Shown here in pieces: positions 1 through 12,173 of a DNA stretch of 64,000 bases. A program made the translations under genes and the position numbers. How positions within the stretch are numbered: position 1 is the stretch's first letter; the number at the start of each line of letters is the position of its first letter. Under the pieces are notes generated by a model. The model had not been told where the DNA came from, ran no database searches, and was given only the letters and a program-made list of their open reading frames with translations. Source of the stretch: Flectonema sp. DT1601 (taxonomy: Eukaryota > Euglenozoa > Diplonemea > Diplonemida > Diplonemidae); NCBI GenBank assembly GCA_964019425.1, contig OZ025867.1, positions 307,697-371,696 on the forward strand, in the 5' to 3' direction.

Positions 1-349
1 ATATACAGTAACGTTGGATTAAATAACTAACTAACTAACTTCATTTCACTTATTTTGATTGTCTAAGATGACATTCTTTATTCGACACTGGAAACACATT
101 TAATCCGCCTCAAAAAAAAAAAAAAAAAAAAACCTTTCAGGCAGGTACATGTTACTTCTGCTTCTGGTTGTAGCTGTATATTATTATTTATTTTTTTTCA
201 TTTCATTTTTTTTTTCTTTACTTTTTTAATACCGACAAAGGGTCGGAGAAGAAACTATTCAGATTGTAAAAGCCGATATTTCTTGGTCATGATTTCCCGT
301 GCGATAAGGATTCTGTATGTGTTTTACAAAATATAAGGCTGATCTGAAT

Positions 350-381
<32 letters not shown>

Positions 382-1275
382 GGCGTTATTGCGCAGCAGT
401 TACTGCTGCATTGAGCTACAGTGAAAGATTGTTTCTTTTATTTGTACTTTCTCTTTTGGTTTGATAGACTAAAATACATCAATGCAATCCATCACACTGT
501 TGTGATGATTAGCGACGTCTGTTTGTTTGTTGATATTTCGCGTCATCGCGTGGTTCATCTGTAGCTGTAACGTGAATAGTAGTGTTTGACGACTCTGTGA
601 TGTCTGTAGCTGTATCAATCTGTTTACTCTCTATAATGTAATGAGATGAATTGCTTGTTTAGTTTGAGTAATGCTCAAGTACTTCTTGCTGTAGTCTGTG
701 TGTTTGTGTTTGGTTACTTTAAGAAATATCTCGCGTAGTTCTAAACACTTGTAACTCTGTACAGGTTTGCTGGTTGTTGTTTGTTTTTTAAAAGACTTGT
801 TGCTGCTAGTTCCGTATTCGTAGTCAAGTTCTCCCGAGTGGAATATGAAAAAGGGAGGAAAGAAGTTCTTTTCCTTTTTCACATGTATCGTCTTTTAGAT
901 ATAGTTTTAGATTATTGTGTGGTTTGATTTTAGGAAGGGAACGTGTTGATAATGTTTTCTTAGTGGTCAGGGCAAAAGACTGCCAAGTGGTACTTTTTTT
1001 TTTTTTTTTTTTTTTAAATTAAACGAGTTGGTGTTTTTTTTTTTTTTTTTTTTTTTATACATTTATTATTACTACGTGTGTTTGCTTAGTCTAGTCTCGG
1101 GTGACCATCCCCGAGTTGTAGCATTTATTGCTGTTTGAAGGTTGTGATGAGATTTTTATTTTTATTTTTACTTTTTTGTTTTTTTTGGTATTCCTTGCGA
1201 ACTGCAATTGTCATGGCGGTGTTTTAGTGTTTATTGTGCAGTGTGATCTGCGCGTTATCGTTTTATTACGTATCT

Positions 1276-1306
<31 letters not shown>

Positions 1307-2103
1307 CTCTTTTCTTTCTTTCATTCTTTTTGTTATTAACATCCAAGAACGATCGATTTATTTTCACCCCCTCCCCAGCTATCCTATCTACTTATCGAAA
1401 GTATAACTTGACTTCTTCCTGCGACATCTGCTTGAGGAAAATGGAAGTAATGAAATAAATGTTTACGAAGATTCTGTTTCGTGATGAACCGATGCAGTAA
1501 TCAAGTATTGATTTTATCACCACTAGGATCATTTTAAAAAACAAAAAAAAATAAAATAAAATAACTTAGTCATAGCTACCCAATTCCTTAGATTGCTTCC
1601 GCATTTTTCTTTTTTTTTTTTCACATAGAATTTCGATTTTTTTTTTTTTTTTTTTCATTCTTTTCCATCACTTTGTGTCAACTTCGGATGTATCCCTTCC
1701 TCTTCTCGGAATTTGTATTAAATAATACTATCAGAGAGAGAGTGCGAGAGGTGTTCAAAATGAAGTCCATTAGACTGGCACACGAAGAGAGGGGAGGGAG
1801 GAAAAAAAAAATTAACCAGAGTAAAAAAAAAAAAAAAAAAAAAAAAAACTATTATCACAGCTACCTGTTGCTGCAGTAGTCTACTGGGATTAGAATGAAA
1901 GGGTTTTTAACTTCTATTTCATTGTTTATACAGGTTGGGAGATTGTCATTTTTGTTTTATGGAGATTGGTTAGTGAAGTCTTCATTACTTCTTCTATCCG
2001 ACTAGGTTTAGCCGAACCCTATATTCGTTTTAGCCAATTTCAAGTTGCTTTATATTTAATCATCGTATCAAGTTACCTCCCTCCAGTCAGTACAACAGTA
2101 ACG
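1..2103. other. AT-rich spacer with homopolymer runs
   Basis: No gene is supported. The stretch is dominated by pure T or A runs of about 15-25 bases (for example near 350-380, 1000-1055, 1277-1306, 1820-1848). The short open frames here consist of poly-Phe or poly-Lys from these runs. A TTG-initiated extension of the next gene (1966-2103) is also open, but a proper ATG with a signal peptide lies downstream at 2104. Confidence 0.7.
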
Positions 2104-3591
2104 ATGAAACTTTTTATAATAATTCTAACGTTGATGTTAATCCAATCAGAAGCAACAATGAACTGCGATGATAAAACAGCTCCTTGTCAACCCTGTCCAC
2201 AAGGAGGTTCAAACAGTGACTGTGAAATACAATGCGGACATGTTGACAGTTGCGCTGGAAAGACACTCGACTGCTCAGGTTCTGGTAGGTGTCAAGTCCA
2301 CTGTCTGAAGGCCGGATCATGTAAGGGAGCTTCAATAAAGTGTCCAATTGCAACACAACTAAAACCTGGAGTAACCAGCGGCTGTATAATAAATTGTGTT
2401 GGTGGTCAAGAGTCTTGTCGAGACGCAGATGTTTCGAATCCCGTTGATGATGCTGTATTGAACTGTGAGAGTTCTGCAAAGTGTCATCCATACATAGAAA
2501 ACTGTAGAAATATTCAAGTGAACGGAGTAGTACAACAACCTCCTATTCCAAACAGTATGGATTGTACTATCACTTGGATAACTTTAGGAATGAAAATATC
2601 ATCACCGTCATGGGTTGAGTTACTGTCTGATAGAACAACAGTTATGAACCAATTACGTAGTAGTATGAAGAATGCTCTTGTCTCTGTTGGTAGAACTGAT
2701 ACACAAGTTAAATTAACATTCGTATGTCCTCTTCTACCTGGTGGTATCAAACCAACTTCATCAGACAGCTTAGTAAAGCAATGCATTGATCCAAATCAAC
2801 AATTTACTACACTCAGATCATTCTCACCACTTGGTGTTGATGATGGATTGTATGCTGAAGTGATGCTTCAGGGTCCAGCTCACTACACTGATGCTGATAA
2901 AAATACAATTGAAGATTCTCTACGTGATGCCAGCATGAATAAAGGACCTCTTGTGAACTCAGGAGGTGATCCCCAACTAATATCTGTTGAACCGATTTCA
3001 TATATTAACGGTGAGTATAGTTTAGAAACACAATCTCAAGAAGCTGATGGAGTTTGGTCAAAAGCACGTGCATCTGATTGGTCAGAACCAACTCCCCCAA
3101 GTGATCCTAATGATATACTTCCAATCATATTAATTGCTGTTGGTGGATGCCTGTTACTAATGTTGATGGCAGTATTGGTAGTTATTAGAGGAAAGAGTAG
3201 GAGACAGAATGCGGATGTTGGTGTCGGACAGGATATGAAAATGTCGGAATTTTTGGGATCTAAAAACAGAAACTGTCTCGAGAGTATGGAAGAAGCTGAA
3301 TGTGTTCTAACTGACTACTATCGTCAAAACAGAGGAAGAGGTGGACGTGATCCAGGAGAAGCAGCTCCCATGGCAGCAGCACGTGTTCCAGGAGGAAGAA
3401 GTCCTCAAACAGGTTCAGTCTCGAGATCTTCTTCGGAGTCTTCAGATGGTCAGAATCGTCTTTCACCAACTGGAGGAACTGGTGGGAATACTGTATTTAC
3501 TCGTCCTTCAGGAAGAGGATCATCAACGCGGACGGTGATGTCTCCACCCCAACGCTCGCGAGCATTTGCGCAATCAACCAGAAGATTTTAA
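2104..3591 (+). CDS. Cys-rich type I membrane protein, unknown function
   Basis: Predicted 495-residue surface protein with no family I recognise. The ATG at 2104 is chosen because it begins a clear signal peptide (MKLFIIILTLMLIQSEA); the open frame upstream to 1966 starts only with TTG. Residues about 18-140 are a Cys-rich block with many closely spaced Cys (for example CEIQCGHVDSC and CQVHCLKAGSCKG), followed by about 190 residues of Cys-poor ectodomain. One transmembrane helix lies at about 340-362 (ILPIILIAVGGCLLLMLMAV), then a basic stop-transfer KSRRQ and a roughly 130-residue cytoplasmic tail rich in Arg, Gly, Ser and Pro. The layout fits a receptor or adhesion protein; ligand and role are inference only. 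An acceptor-like AG lies just upstream of the ATG. Confidence 0.85.
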   Translation: MKLFIIILTLMLIQSEATMNCDDKTAPCQPCPQGGSNSDCEIQCGHVDSCAGKTLDCSGSGRCQVHCLKAGSCKGASIKCPIATQLKPGVTSGCIINCVGGQESCRDADVSNPVDDAVLNCESSAKCHPYIENCRNIQVNGVVQQPPIPNSMDCTITWITLGMKISSPSWVELLSDRTTVMNQLRSSMKNALVSVGRTDTQVKLTFVCPLLPGGIKPTSSDSLVKQCIDPNQQFTTLRSFSPLGVDDGLYAEVMLQGPAHYTDADKNTIEDSLRDASMNKGPLVNSGGDPQLISVEPISYINGEYSLETQSQEADGVWSKARASDWSEPTPPSDPNDILPIILIAVGGCLLLMLMAVLVVIRGKSRRQNADVGVGQDMKMSEFLGSKNRNCLESMEEAECVLTDYYRQNRGRGGRDPGEAAPMAAARVPGGRSPQTGSVSRSSSESSDGQNRLSPTGGTGGNTVFTRPSGRGSSTRTVMSPPQRSRAFAQSTRRF

Positions 3592-5364
3592 ATTATAATA
3601 ATTAGAAGTTATTACCTCTCAACTGATTTAATCATATCTGAGACTGAGGCTATAGAATATCATTATGACTGCAGTGAGTACTACTCGTGACTTACTACTC
3701 AAGGAATGCTTTGTTTATTGTGATCTGTATTTGTTTCTCAACAATCAATAAACAACACGCAGTGAGTGCTCAAGAGGCGTCTGTCATATCAGATCGATTC
3801 TCGTGCAACAAACGAATTGAAAAAACCTTTTATTAGTTACGAACATATACACAAAATACTTTTTTCGTTTTTTTATTTTCCCCACTCGATTATTTCGGAT
3901 TTACAATTACGTTCTTACTTTCCTTTCCATACATGTTTTATCTTATTCTTTTTTTTCCCCCCCCCTTTTTTTTTCGTTTCTGTTTTTTTTGAAACTACTG
4001 AGCCAACCTGAATTGTGTAAAGAATTTAATAAATAGGGTGGAATGTTCCGTCCTCCCTTCCGAGTCGCTGCAGTGTTGCACTCAATTCAAAGTGTTGCAG
4101 CGTTTGTTAGTTTCCCTTTTAGTTAATGAGACACGTTTTTATATAGTAAAGGGGCATGTTTCGAATAAAAGAAAACTTAATGCGTCGCTCAACTTGTAGG
4201 TACGTGGTCTCCCCGAACTACCTGCTCATACTTGACATTGTTTTTGTTGTGTACGAGTGTAATACATTTATCTTTGCATTTTAGCTAAGTCTTCTGTCAC
4301 TCCTCTTCAGTTTAACCTTATTATTACTTTATCTTTTTTTTTTTGAGTATTTTAAAAGTTTATTACTGTTTTTCTACATTGTCAAAATATAACCAACGAC
4401 AACAACTTTTTTCACGTTCTTATTCCATTTTTCAAGTTATATTTGAGAAACAACAACAACAACAACAGCAACAGAGCAGTGTTACCAACGGGTCTGTTGC
4501 TTGTCTTTGTTATCTTTATATCCGCAAACAAGAAAAAAATTGATAATTAGAAAAAAAAATTGGAACAGAAAATTATTTTTTTTTTGGGTGGGCAACAACT
4601 GACTGGCGCTGTTGGTAGACAATAGCAATGGTAGTCTTGTTCACCAGTTTTACGTGTCGTAGCGTTCCCTTCTACAAATATAAATTCGTACTGCAGGCCA
4701 CCGGCTAGCTATGTTTTTTTCCCCCCTTACTCTCTTGTTTTCAATTTCGGTTTGTTTTAAGTTTTTTGTGAGTTTTCTTTAAGTTCTAAGTCTTTTGGTG
4801 CGACGGGCGGTGAACAAAAAAAAAAAGGGAAAGGGAAAATGAAAGCTTTTTTAGTTGTAGAGCTCAGCGAGCGATTTTCTATTGCGGTCCAAAAAATAAA
4901 AATCGTTGACAAGCAGGAGCACTGCTTCTGCTTTCTTTCACTGACTGCTATTTGGGGTTTATGTTGTTGGTTGGTATGGTTTGTTCATGCTTTCCCTGTC
5001 TGCATTTATTTTTGCGACTTTCTCGTTTTGTCTCTGCTTTTGAATCTGAACCCACGAACTTAATACAAATGTCCCTTTGTCATACTTCTCTAACCTTATG
5101 GGTAGCTTCATGGAAGCAAACCCGACAACGAGACCCATTATGCAAGAGATGCATATTATCTGAAAGAGGTGATGACCTTCTGAACAAGCGACTACATCTT
5201 CTATACCAACTGTTGTTCTCCAGCGCACAATTGAATTGGGTGCGAGTGAGATTGTTTCAGAATATTTTGTTTATATTTATTACTAATAATACTCATACTC
5301 ACTCACAGAATACAAACCAAACGTTAGATTAGATACGGGTGGGTAAGATAGAGTAAACGTGAAG
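3592..5364. other. spacer, no supported gene
   Basis: AT-rich with C/T and A runs and a CAA microsatellite near 4450-4470. Weak open frames around 4840-5330 on both strands lack a recognisable domain, and some lack an ATG, so I do not call them. Confidence 0.6.
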
Positions 5365-6819
5365 ATGACGTTTGGAAGTAATGAATATGGAAATAATGGA
5401 TCGCAGTCCAGGTCCAAGGCGGACAGCAAGGCAGAAGTAGCAGCAGGGTTTCCCCCTCCACCAGGAGGGTACTATGGCCATCACCACCACCATCATCATC
5501 AGCACCACCATCACCACCACCATCACCATCATTCTATGATGGCTTTGGCTCACTACCATCACCAGCATCATCACCACCACCAGCATGCTGCAGCAGGACA
5601 TCATCACCATCACCATTCGCATTATCAACATCACCATCATCATCCACCACAGGGGGGTGTAAATGGGGCGACACCACCAACATTTCTACCACCACCAGGG
5701 TTTCCACCGCCTGAGTACCTTCACCACCACCACCATCATCATCATCATCCTGCTCGCATTCCTACACCTGGTCACCACCATCATCATCATCATCACCAGT
5801 ATCCTCCATTCAGTCATCACCACCACCACCACCACCACCATCCACATCACCATCACCACCATCATCCGCCATTTCCATTTGACCCTCACTTTTACCGTCA
5901 TCATCATCATCACCACCACCATCCACATCACCACCCGCAGTTGCCAAATTCTTCGCACAGCCCACCTGTAGAAGAGAGTAGACCGCCGACAGAATTAGGA
6001 GCGTTCTCAAATGATAAGTTGCAAGGTGCTCTGGGATCAGCATTGTCACAGAATCCTTCCAATGGAAGTGACAACAGTAAAAGCAACGGCACCAACTACA
6101 ACAACAGCACCTCAGGTGCGAACAACTTCCCGACGTCTGATATAATAATTCAACAGCGACCGCAGTCAAGTAATCAACAAGTAAGCAAACAGCGAGCTGT
6201 TCCTCCGAGTAAGACTCATGTTGTGGGGACTCTTCAGAATTCGAACTACGTGCCGCCATCATTGTTGTCAAGTCAGACAAATGGAAGCGGAAGTACATTC
6301 AAAGGCAGAAGTAATCAACCAAATCCAAACAGTAACAGCAATTCTCATTCTAGAAAAGGAAAAGGTGAGTCAACAGGTTCTGGTCATCGTGGATCGAATA
6401 GCACGGCTGCCATCGCAGCAAAACATCCTGCTGGAGGTAAAGGAATATTAAAAGAACCATTTAATAAGTTAAAGGACTCACATCAAAATGGTGTAACACA
6501 ATATGGTGTATCAAAGAGTGTTGTACAACCAGTTTCGTACTCTAAATCAACTGCGCGTAGATCTTCTTCATACCAAACAGCAAAGAGTGGGAAAGGAAAT
6601 GGATTTGCGACAGGTAACCATCGAGGAGGTGGTAGCCTAACTGGATTAGTACCTGATACTCGATGTAATAGAAAGAATTGGGGACCTCCAAAAAGTCCTC
6701 ACGGAGATTCTCTTCCAGTACAACCAGTTCAGCCGCAAGCAGATCAAACTCAATTGAGTACATTAGATGTGATTCCGCCGATATCATCGAGTGTAAGTAG
6801 TAGATCTCATAAGAGATAG
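5365..6819 (+). CDS. Poly-histidine, low-complexity protein
   Basis: A 484-residue protein of unknown function. The ATG at 5365 is used; the codon two positions earlier is GTG. Residues about 35-195 are built from runs of 4-12 His interrupted by Pro, Gln, Tyr and Ala (CAC/CAT codons mixed, so not a pure trinucleotide expansion). The remainder is hydrophilic and rich in Ser, Asn, Gln, Gly and Lys, ending in Ser/Arg/Lys. A short less-repetitive motif near residue 435 (TRCNRKNWGPPKSPHG) is the best candidate for a conserved element. There is no signal peptide or membrane segment. His runs can bind metal or direct proteins to nuclear speckles in animals; whether that applies here is unknown. The reverse strand over the His region is open only because CAC/CAT reads GTG/ATG. 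Confidence 0.8.
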   Translation: MTFGSNEYGNNGSQSRSKADSKAEVAAGFPPPPGGYYGHHHHHHHQHHHHHHHHHHSMMALAHYHHQHHHHHQHAAAGHHHHHHSHYQHHHHHPPQGGVNGATPPTFLPPPGFPPPEYLHHHHHHHHHPARIPTPGHHHHHHHHQYPPFSHHHHHHHHHPHHHHHHHPPFPFDPHFYRHHHHHHHHPHHHPQLPNSSHSPPVEESRPPTELGAFSNDKLQGALGSALSQNPSNGSDNSKSNGTNYNNSTSGANNFPTSDIIIQQRPQSSNQQVSKQRAVPPSKTHVVGTLQNSNYVPPSLLSSQTNGSGSTFKGRSNQPNPNSNSNSHSRKGKGESTGSGHRGSNSTAAIAAKHPAGGKGILKEPFNKLKDSHQNGVTQYGVSKSVVQPVSYSKSTARRSSSYQTAKSGKGNGFATGNHRGGGSLTGLVPDTRCNRKNWGPPKSPHGDSLPVQPVQPQADQTQLSTLDVIPPISSSVSSRSHKR

Positions 6820-7793
6820 TTTTTATTATTAATTACTGTCGTCACTTCTTTAATGAGAGCTCTCGTTTTGCTCCTTTTCTTTGTCGATTTCGAAAAAAAA
6901 AAAAAAAAAAAAAAAAAAAACGATGAGATGTAATATTCAACATTTCTCACAAAAAGTCAAATAGTTTTCTAACTTTTGTGACTTTTTCTTTTTTTGTTCC
7001 TTCAGATCGGGAGGGAGGAAAAGGGAAAAAAGAACCGAACAAGCTAAAGTACCAAATAACTGATTTGTGTCTCCTGATGTTGTTTTATTGGTTTTAAGTT
7101 TGTTTCTACTTCTTGGCTGGTAAAACAGGTAAACTGGTCTTAGTGAACTTCATTCACGATCTGCACTAAACCAAAAAAGCAAAAGAATAGTTTCTGATTT
7201 TTGGTCTGTTTTATGAGTGCGAGTACTGTTGTCGACCTCGGTAGTATCCTACATGACCTTTTTGATGCTTTCATTCACAGAGGTAGCTTTGCATTAATAC
7301 GCAAAGGGAGTAAGGAATAGAAACTTGTCTACTCACTAAGTAACTTACACGAAACGATTAATTATTGTGTTACTGTTCTTGCCTTATTACAATTCCTCTC
7401 TTCCTGTTCTTGTTCGGGAATGAAATGGTTTTTTGTATTATATTATTATTGGCAAACGTGGTGACTGAACTGCCTGAACAAAAAAAAAAAAAAAAAAAAA
7501 AGGAATGAAACAACAAAATTAATAATAATTTAAAAAAAAAAAAAAAATGAAATACAAAAGCAGAATACAAAAAATAGAATAACTCATCAGTTAATAGGTA
7601 GCTTTATATATAAGTTGAAAAAACAATAGCTACAAAAGAAAAGGTGATCTATATTTCTTTTTTTTTCTTTTTCTTAACGAAAAAAAAGGATGTTAAATAT
7701 GTTCGTCTATTACTTTGTGAGTTACTAAGTAATCTTCAAAATGAATTAAAGAATTCTAATTTAATACTAAACAGCAATCACAAAAAGTCTTAC
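6820..7793. other. spacer, no supported gene
   Basis: AT-rich with A runs at about 6892-6920 and 7480-7501. The open frame continuing upstream of the Spt5 ATG (7644-7793) does not start with ATG and is mostly poly-Phe and Lys, so it is treated as 5' UTR. An AACAG acceptor-like site lies about 20 nt before the Spt5 ATG. Confidence 0.6.
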
Positions 7794-10700
7794 ATGGGAA
7801 AGAGACGAAAGAATAGCAGTGATGACGATGACGATGATGAAGACAATCTCATGGTAAAAGGTATCCGTAAGAAGTACGGGTTTGATGATGATACCACTGA
7901 ATCAGGTGATGAAGGAAAAGACTCTGGGTCAGATGACGCAAGAGTAGTTGATGACTTTGCTAAAGTATCATACAGAGGAAACTATCTGAATGAATTAGGA
8001 GCCAGACACGGTGTTAAGATGAAATCTGGAAGTGATGGACCAATGGGACTCCCCGATGATGAAAGTGATTCTGAGGAAGCTATCGGAATTGATGACTTGG
8101 GTAAAGAAGTTGAAGAAGACGAAGACTCATTCGAAGATCCTGACAAAGCATTCGCTGGATACAAACCTTTCAACGTCGCAGCAGAAGGTCTCTACCCAAC
8201 CATCGCTGATCCAAAACTCTTCATGTGTCGAGTCAAATCAGGATTCGCTCGTACTCTCTGTACTCAAATAATGTACAAATGTATGGCCCTGAGTGCTCAG
8301 GGTAAAGATTTAATGATTAAATCAGTCTTCTGTAGAGACCATTTATCAGATTATATTTACGTAGAAGCATACCGTGAGGCTCACGTACTGAATGCTATAA
8401 GTGGTTTACAAGGTGCTTGGAGAAAGATAAAATTAATTCCTGTCGGTGAAATGCCTTCAACGTTAGCTAAGATTAGAACAGTTGGTAACGTTCGTCCAGG
8501 AAGTTGGGGAAGGTTTCGTTATGGAGTCCATAAGGGAGATTTGTGCAAAATAATAGCAATCGATGACTCGAAGGAAGCTTACGATATTTTGGTAATTCCA
8601 AGAATCGACTTCGACAAACTTTTAAAAGAAGAAGACGGGACAAACGTAGCCGGGTTTGGTGTCAGCAAACTGAAATCAAGAACAAGAAACATGCAACGAT
8701 TCTTCGCTGATGATATTTTCTGCAGAACTGGTTTGTGTAAAGTAAGAGATGGACGTGCCATGGCGATGACCGAGTACTGCAGTGAACTGAAGAAGAAGGG
8801 AGAGAAATACCTTCGTATTTGGGGAAAGAAGTTCAGCTTTGACGGTCACGAGTTCAAGACTGTGAGACAACAGGCAATCTCAACTAATCAAAAACTAGTA
8901 AACTTAACAACAGATGAACACATCAGATTCTCTCATGGAAAGATGCCAACATCACGACGTGAATTAGATATTTTACAAAGTGCTCGTGAGGTAGATCTGC
9001 AAGTAGGTGACACAGTACGAGTCACTTCAGGTGAATTACAAGGAACTCGAGGCGAGGTTATCGAAATTTACCAAGACGCTACCGGAGTGAAATATAAAGT
9101 AAGACCAATTGGTAATGAATTCCTAACTGAAATAATCCCTTTTACTAAGGAATCACTTGAAAAGATTATAGCTGATGGTACTCACGTTATGATAGTATCA
9201 GGAGTACACAAAGGTGAAACAGGAATGGTTGTTGGAGTTAATAGAAACACTGGTCTAGTCAGAGTTTACAGTTCAACTTCACGTCGTGAATATGAAGTTT
9301 TTAACGCTGATTTGGTTGAATCACAAGAACTGTCTCATGGAGTTCCTCATCTTGGTCAGTTTGATGTTTTTGATTTAGTCAAACTCCGAGGTGCCGGATC
9401 AGGAATCATTACTAAAATCCAAAGCGATCATTTCACGATCCTCAATCAACATGGTAAGGAAGTCCAGGCTAACCATACTGAAATAGAAGAAATCATTGCT
9501 GGAACAGAGCTATCAAGAACTAAAAAGGGAAGAAGACAAACCGCACTTGACAGATTCGGTAACGAAATCAGTCAGGGTGACGCAGTACAAGTAATCTCAG
9601 ATAAATCACTTTGGGAAGGTAAAAGAGGTACCATCACTCATGTTTATAAAGATGCGGTTTGGATTGCTGCGAAAGACATTCGAATCAACATGGGATTCAT
9701 TGTACTCACTCGTCACGATGTCTGGCTTATTGGAGGTCAGCGAAGTGTTCAAGACACTGGAATTGATTCTTTCATTAAACCTGCGAAAAGTGATGCAACA
9801 CCTGAATTAAACATGACTGACCTACTCGACCCCAAGGATCCAAAAAATAAAAAGAAAATCCGACAACAACAAAAGAATGCCACCTCCCTAATTGGTCAAC
9901 GTGTCCGAGTTATGAAAGGATACTACAAGTCACTTCTTGGTATTGTCACTGGTATTCATGGAGCTACAGCAAGAGTTGAAATGCACACGGGAGAGATGAA
10001 TATTACTTTTAAACTTGACGAGATCAGACCAATCGATGCGAATGATACTTTAGCGACATCTGATCAGCAGGTTTTGAAACAAATCGCATTAGAAAGACAA
10101 CGAGTTGAAGCAGCAGCAAAGGGTCAGAACGCTATGATGGATGTTGACGTTCAATCAGTAGGAGGTCACACAGTAGCGAGTGACTGGATGTCGAGTAGAG
10201 ATGGTTCAGCGATAACGGGATTGGATTCGATTTTAGGTTCTGAAATCGGTTCCGCTCCTTCTATTTCTAATTCTCATCAAAAACGAAAACGTCCTGGTCG
10301 TCGCTATGATCCATCACGAGTGTCGTCAGCAGCCTCTGGTACTTCTCTCGCTGATAATCTTATTTCAAAACACGATAAGCTTTCACCTGCTAAGGTCACC
10401 TCAACTCAATCTGCTACTGTACCATTCTCTAACGGACTCTGGTGGATGATTCCAAATGCGAAGGCACTTCTTACTGGGGTTTGTATTATTGTTATTGTCT
10501 GATATTCTGTTTTATTCTTGTGTTTTCCTTTTTTATTAAAATAACAACCAACAGACTGGACCAGCGACTGGTGCTGTTTACATCGTTAGCGATGGTGCAG
10601 ACAAGACTGTGTTAGTAAGAAATGTAATCAGTGGAGTTGAGAGAGAAGTTTCTCCATCGTCTCTTGATCAACCAGATCCACAAATTAGTAACAAGGTCGC

Positions 10701-10921
10701 AGTTATTGATAGACCAGGGTTCAAATTAGCGAGGGATCCAATCCCTTCAGGTGTGTAGTTACTCTAGCTAGTATTTATATTTATCTTTTTACTGTTTTCT
10801 CCATCTTATCTAAATAACAACAACAGCGTTCGTTTCGTATCTCATCGAAGACAACGTTATCATTCGTCACGGTGAGCTAACTGATTCCGTTCCAATTAAA
10901 AATGTGGTTCTTCTGCATTAG
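7794..10921 (+). CDS. Transcription elongation factor Spt5 (3 exons)
   Basis: Large subunit of DSIF (Spt4-Spt5), which clamps RNA polymerase II during elongation in the nucleus. Exons 7794-10478, 10555-10750 and 10827-10921 join in frame to 991 aa; both introns are 76 bp with GT...AG (acceptors CCAACAG and CAACAG). Domains in order: acidic N-terminus (DDDDDDEDN); NGN domain about 130-225; then several KOW modules, e.g. about 240-265, VGDTVRVTSGELQGTRGEV near 405, IVSGVHKGETGMVVG near 465, VRVMKGYYKSLLGIV near 700; a basic Ser-rich linker; and a final KOW-like segment encoded across exons 2 and 3. The length is normal for eukaryotic Spt5. The ATG is chosen at MGKRRKN because the acidic region follows directly. 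No obvious C-terminal heptad (CTR) repeat is present, only a Ser/Arg-rich linker near 815-870. Confidence 0.95.
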
Positions 10922-10949
10922 ATTGTATCAGGGAGGGAGAGAGAAAGGG

Positions 10950-10991
<42 letters not shown>

Positions 10992-11282
10992 CGAAAGCGA
11001 AAGCAAAAGAAACCATAAATAGGAACAAATAGTAAATAGTGTTCCTAAAGTGAGTAGTATCGAAATCAGTGTGTGCGGTGGCCCTGCTGTTTGTTTCTAT
11101 TCTTGATTAGAAGATTTGTTTGTTATATTTTTTAACAATTTAACTTTATTTATACTTTAGGTACTGACATCTGTAGTAGCTGTGTTCTAAAAAAAATAAA
11201 TGAATTTTTCTTGTTTAATCTTTTAAAACTCTGTATTTCACAGTAATTAGGAATTTAAAAAAGAAACTTCTCAACAACACAA
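10922..11282. other. short spacer
   Basis: Contains a roughly 34-base A run (about 10957-10990) and AT-rich sequence. No gene is seen. Confidence 0.6.
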
Positions 11283-12173
11283 ATGGATGTCCCTCCGTCT
11301 ACATCGTTAAAGTTGATGGCAACTCAAGGAGGTGAGTTCTGGAAATATCATTATAGACAAGTCAGTAGACCAACTAGAGTCCACATGCAACTATTGACTA
11401 ACACGTTGGATGCTACTAAAGACGTTATCGTCTGGAAAGATGTTGGTGACAGAGATTGGTGTGCGTCAGTTGCGGTAACTGACATTGTTGATGTAAAGAA
11501 AGGACCGAGTTCGAGAACTTTTGAAGAGAACTTAAGTTCGATAATCAATCCGAATATGTGCATCTCAATCTACACGAGAGGAAGAACACTTGATATTGAA
11601 GCTGTTCATCCTGAAGACTTTAAGATTTGGGTACAGGGATTGATGTACTTAGCTGAGCCAAGGAGGTTTAAAGGACCTTCATCGTATGGAGACAACTCAC
11701 CTGATTGGCACTTTCAAAATGGAAGAGCTGTTATCGCAGCTCCAAAGAGAGCTGAGTCTGGTCTTGGAGGACTCGATCTCATTACTGACTTAGAACAACA
11801 TCTCGATAGAGGATTTCGTAATGGAGATACTTTAGAAGGAATTCAAGAATGGGTTGCAATGAAAAGACAAACGAACATCAACAGACCAATTAGAGAAGCT
11901 CCTAATGAAGCTCTTGATGTTGATCAAATGTTATTAGCTGGTCAATATAGAAATGACATGGTCTCTCCGACTCATCGATCTCCTGCTTTCCCTGTTCCAT
12001 CAACACCAGAAAGAGGAAGTGGTCATCTACTGATTTCATCACATTCACCAACTCATAACACTCCAACTAGACGAGATGTATCAGCTGAGTATAGTACTGG
12101 TTTCGAAGAAGGAATGCGTGTTGCTGCTCTTATGAGAAGTCAGCAATCTGAAGAACGCGCAGATCGGTCGTAG
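11283..12173 (+). CDS. PH-domain protein
   Basis: A 296-residue cytosolic protein. Residues about 10-128 look like a pleckstrin-homology domain of the phospholipase-C-delta type: an N-terminal beta region (EFWKYHYRQVSR, VIVWKDVGDRDWCASVAV), the mid-domain IVDVKKGPSSRTFEEN, then SIYTRGRTLDIEA and the C-terminal helix HPEDFKIWVQGLMYL. This predicts phosphoinositide or membrane binding. The remaining 165 residues are Pro/Ser/Arg-rich with no catalytic motif and no PLC X/Y domain, so it is probably an adaptor. The single exon starts at ATG 11283, preceded by AATTAG about 30 nt upstream. The PH assignment is by pattern; lipid specificity cannot be judged. Confidence 0.8.
   Translation: MDVPPSTSLKLMATQGGEFWKYHYRQVSRPTRVHMQLLTNTLDATKDVIVWKDVGDRDWCASVAVTDIVDVKKGPSSRTFEENLSSIINPNMCISIYTRGRTLDIEAVHPEDFKIWVQGLMYLAEPRRFKGPSSYGDNSPDWHFQNGRAVIAAPKRAESGLGGLDLITDLEQHLDRGFRNGDTLEGIQEWVAMKRQTNINRPIREAPNEALDVDQMLLAGQYRNDMVSPTHRSPAFPVPSTPERGSGHLLISSHSPTHNTPTRRDVSAEYSTGFEEGMRVAALMRSQQSEERADRS

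Noticed and set aside
631-882. 83-codon minus-strand frame
   Set aside because: No domain, AT-rich, lone opposite-strand frame; insufficient support.
5329-5958. Minus-strand Met/Val-rich frames
   Set aside because: Reverse complement of the poly-His codons.
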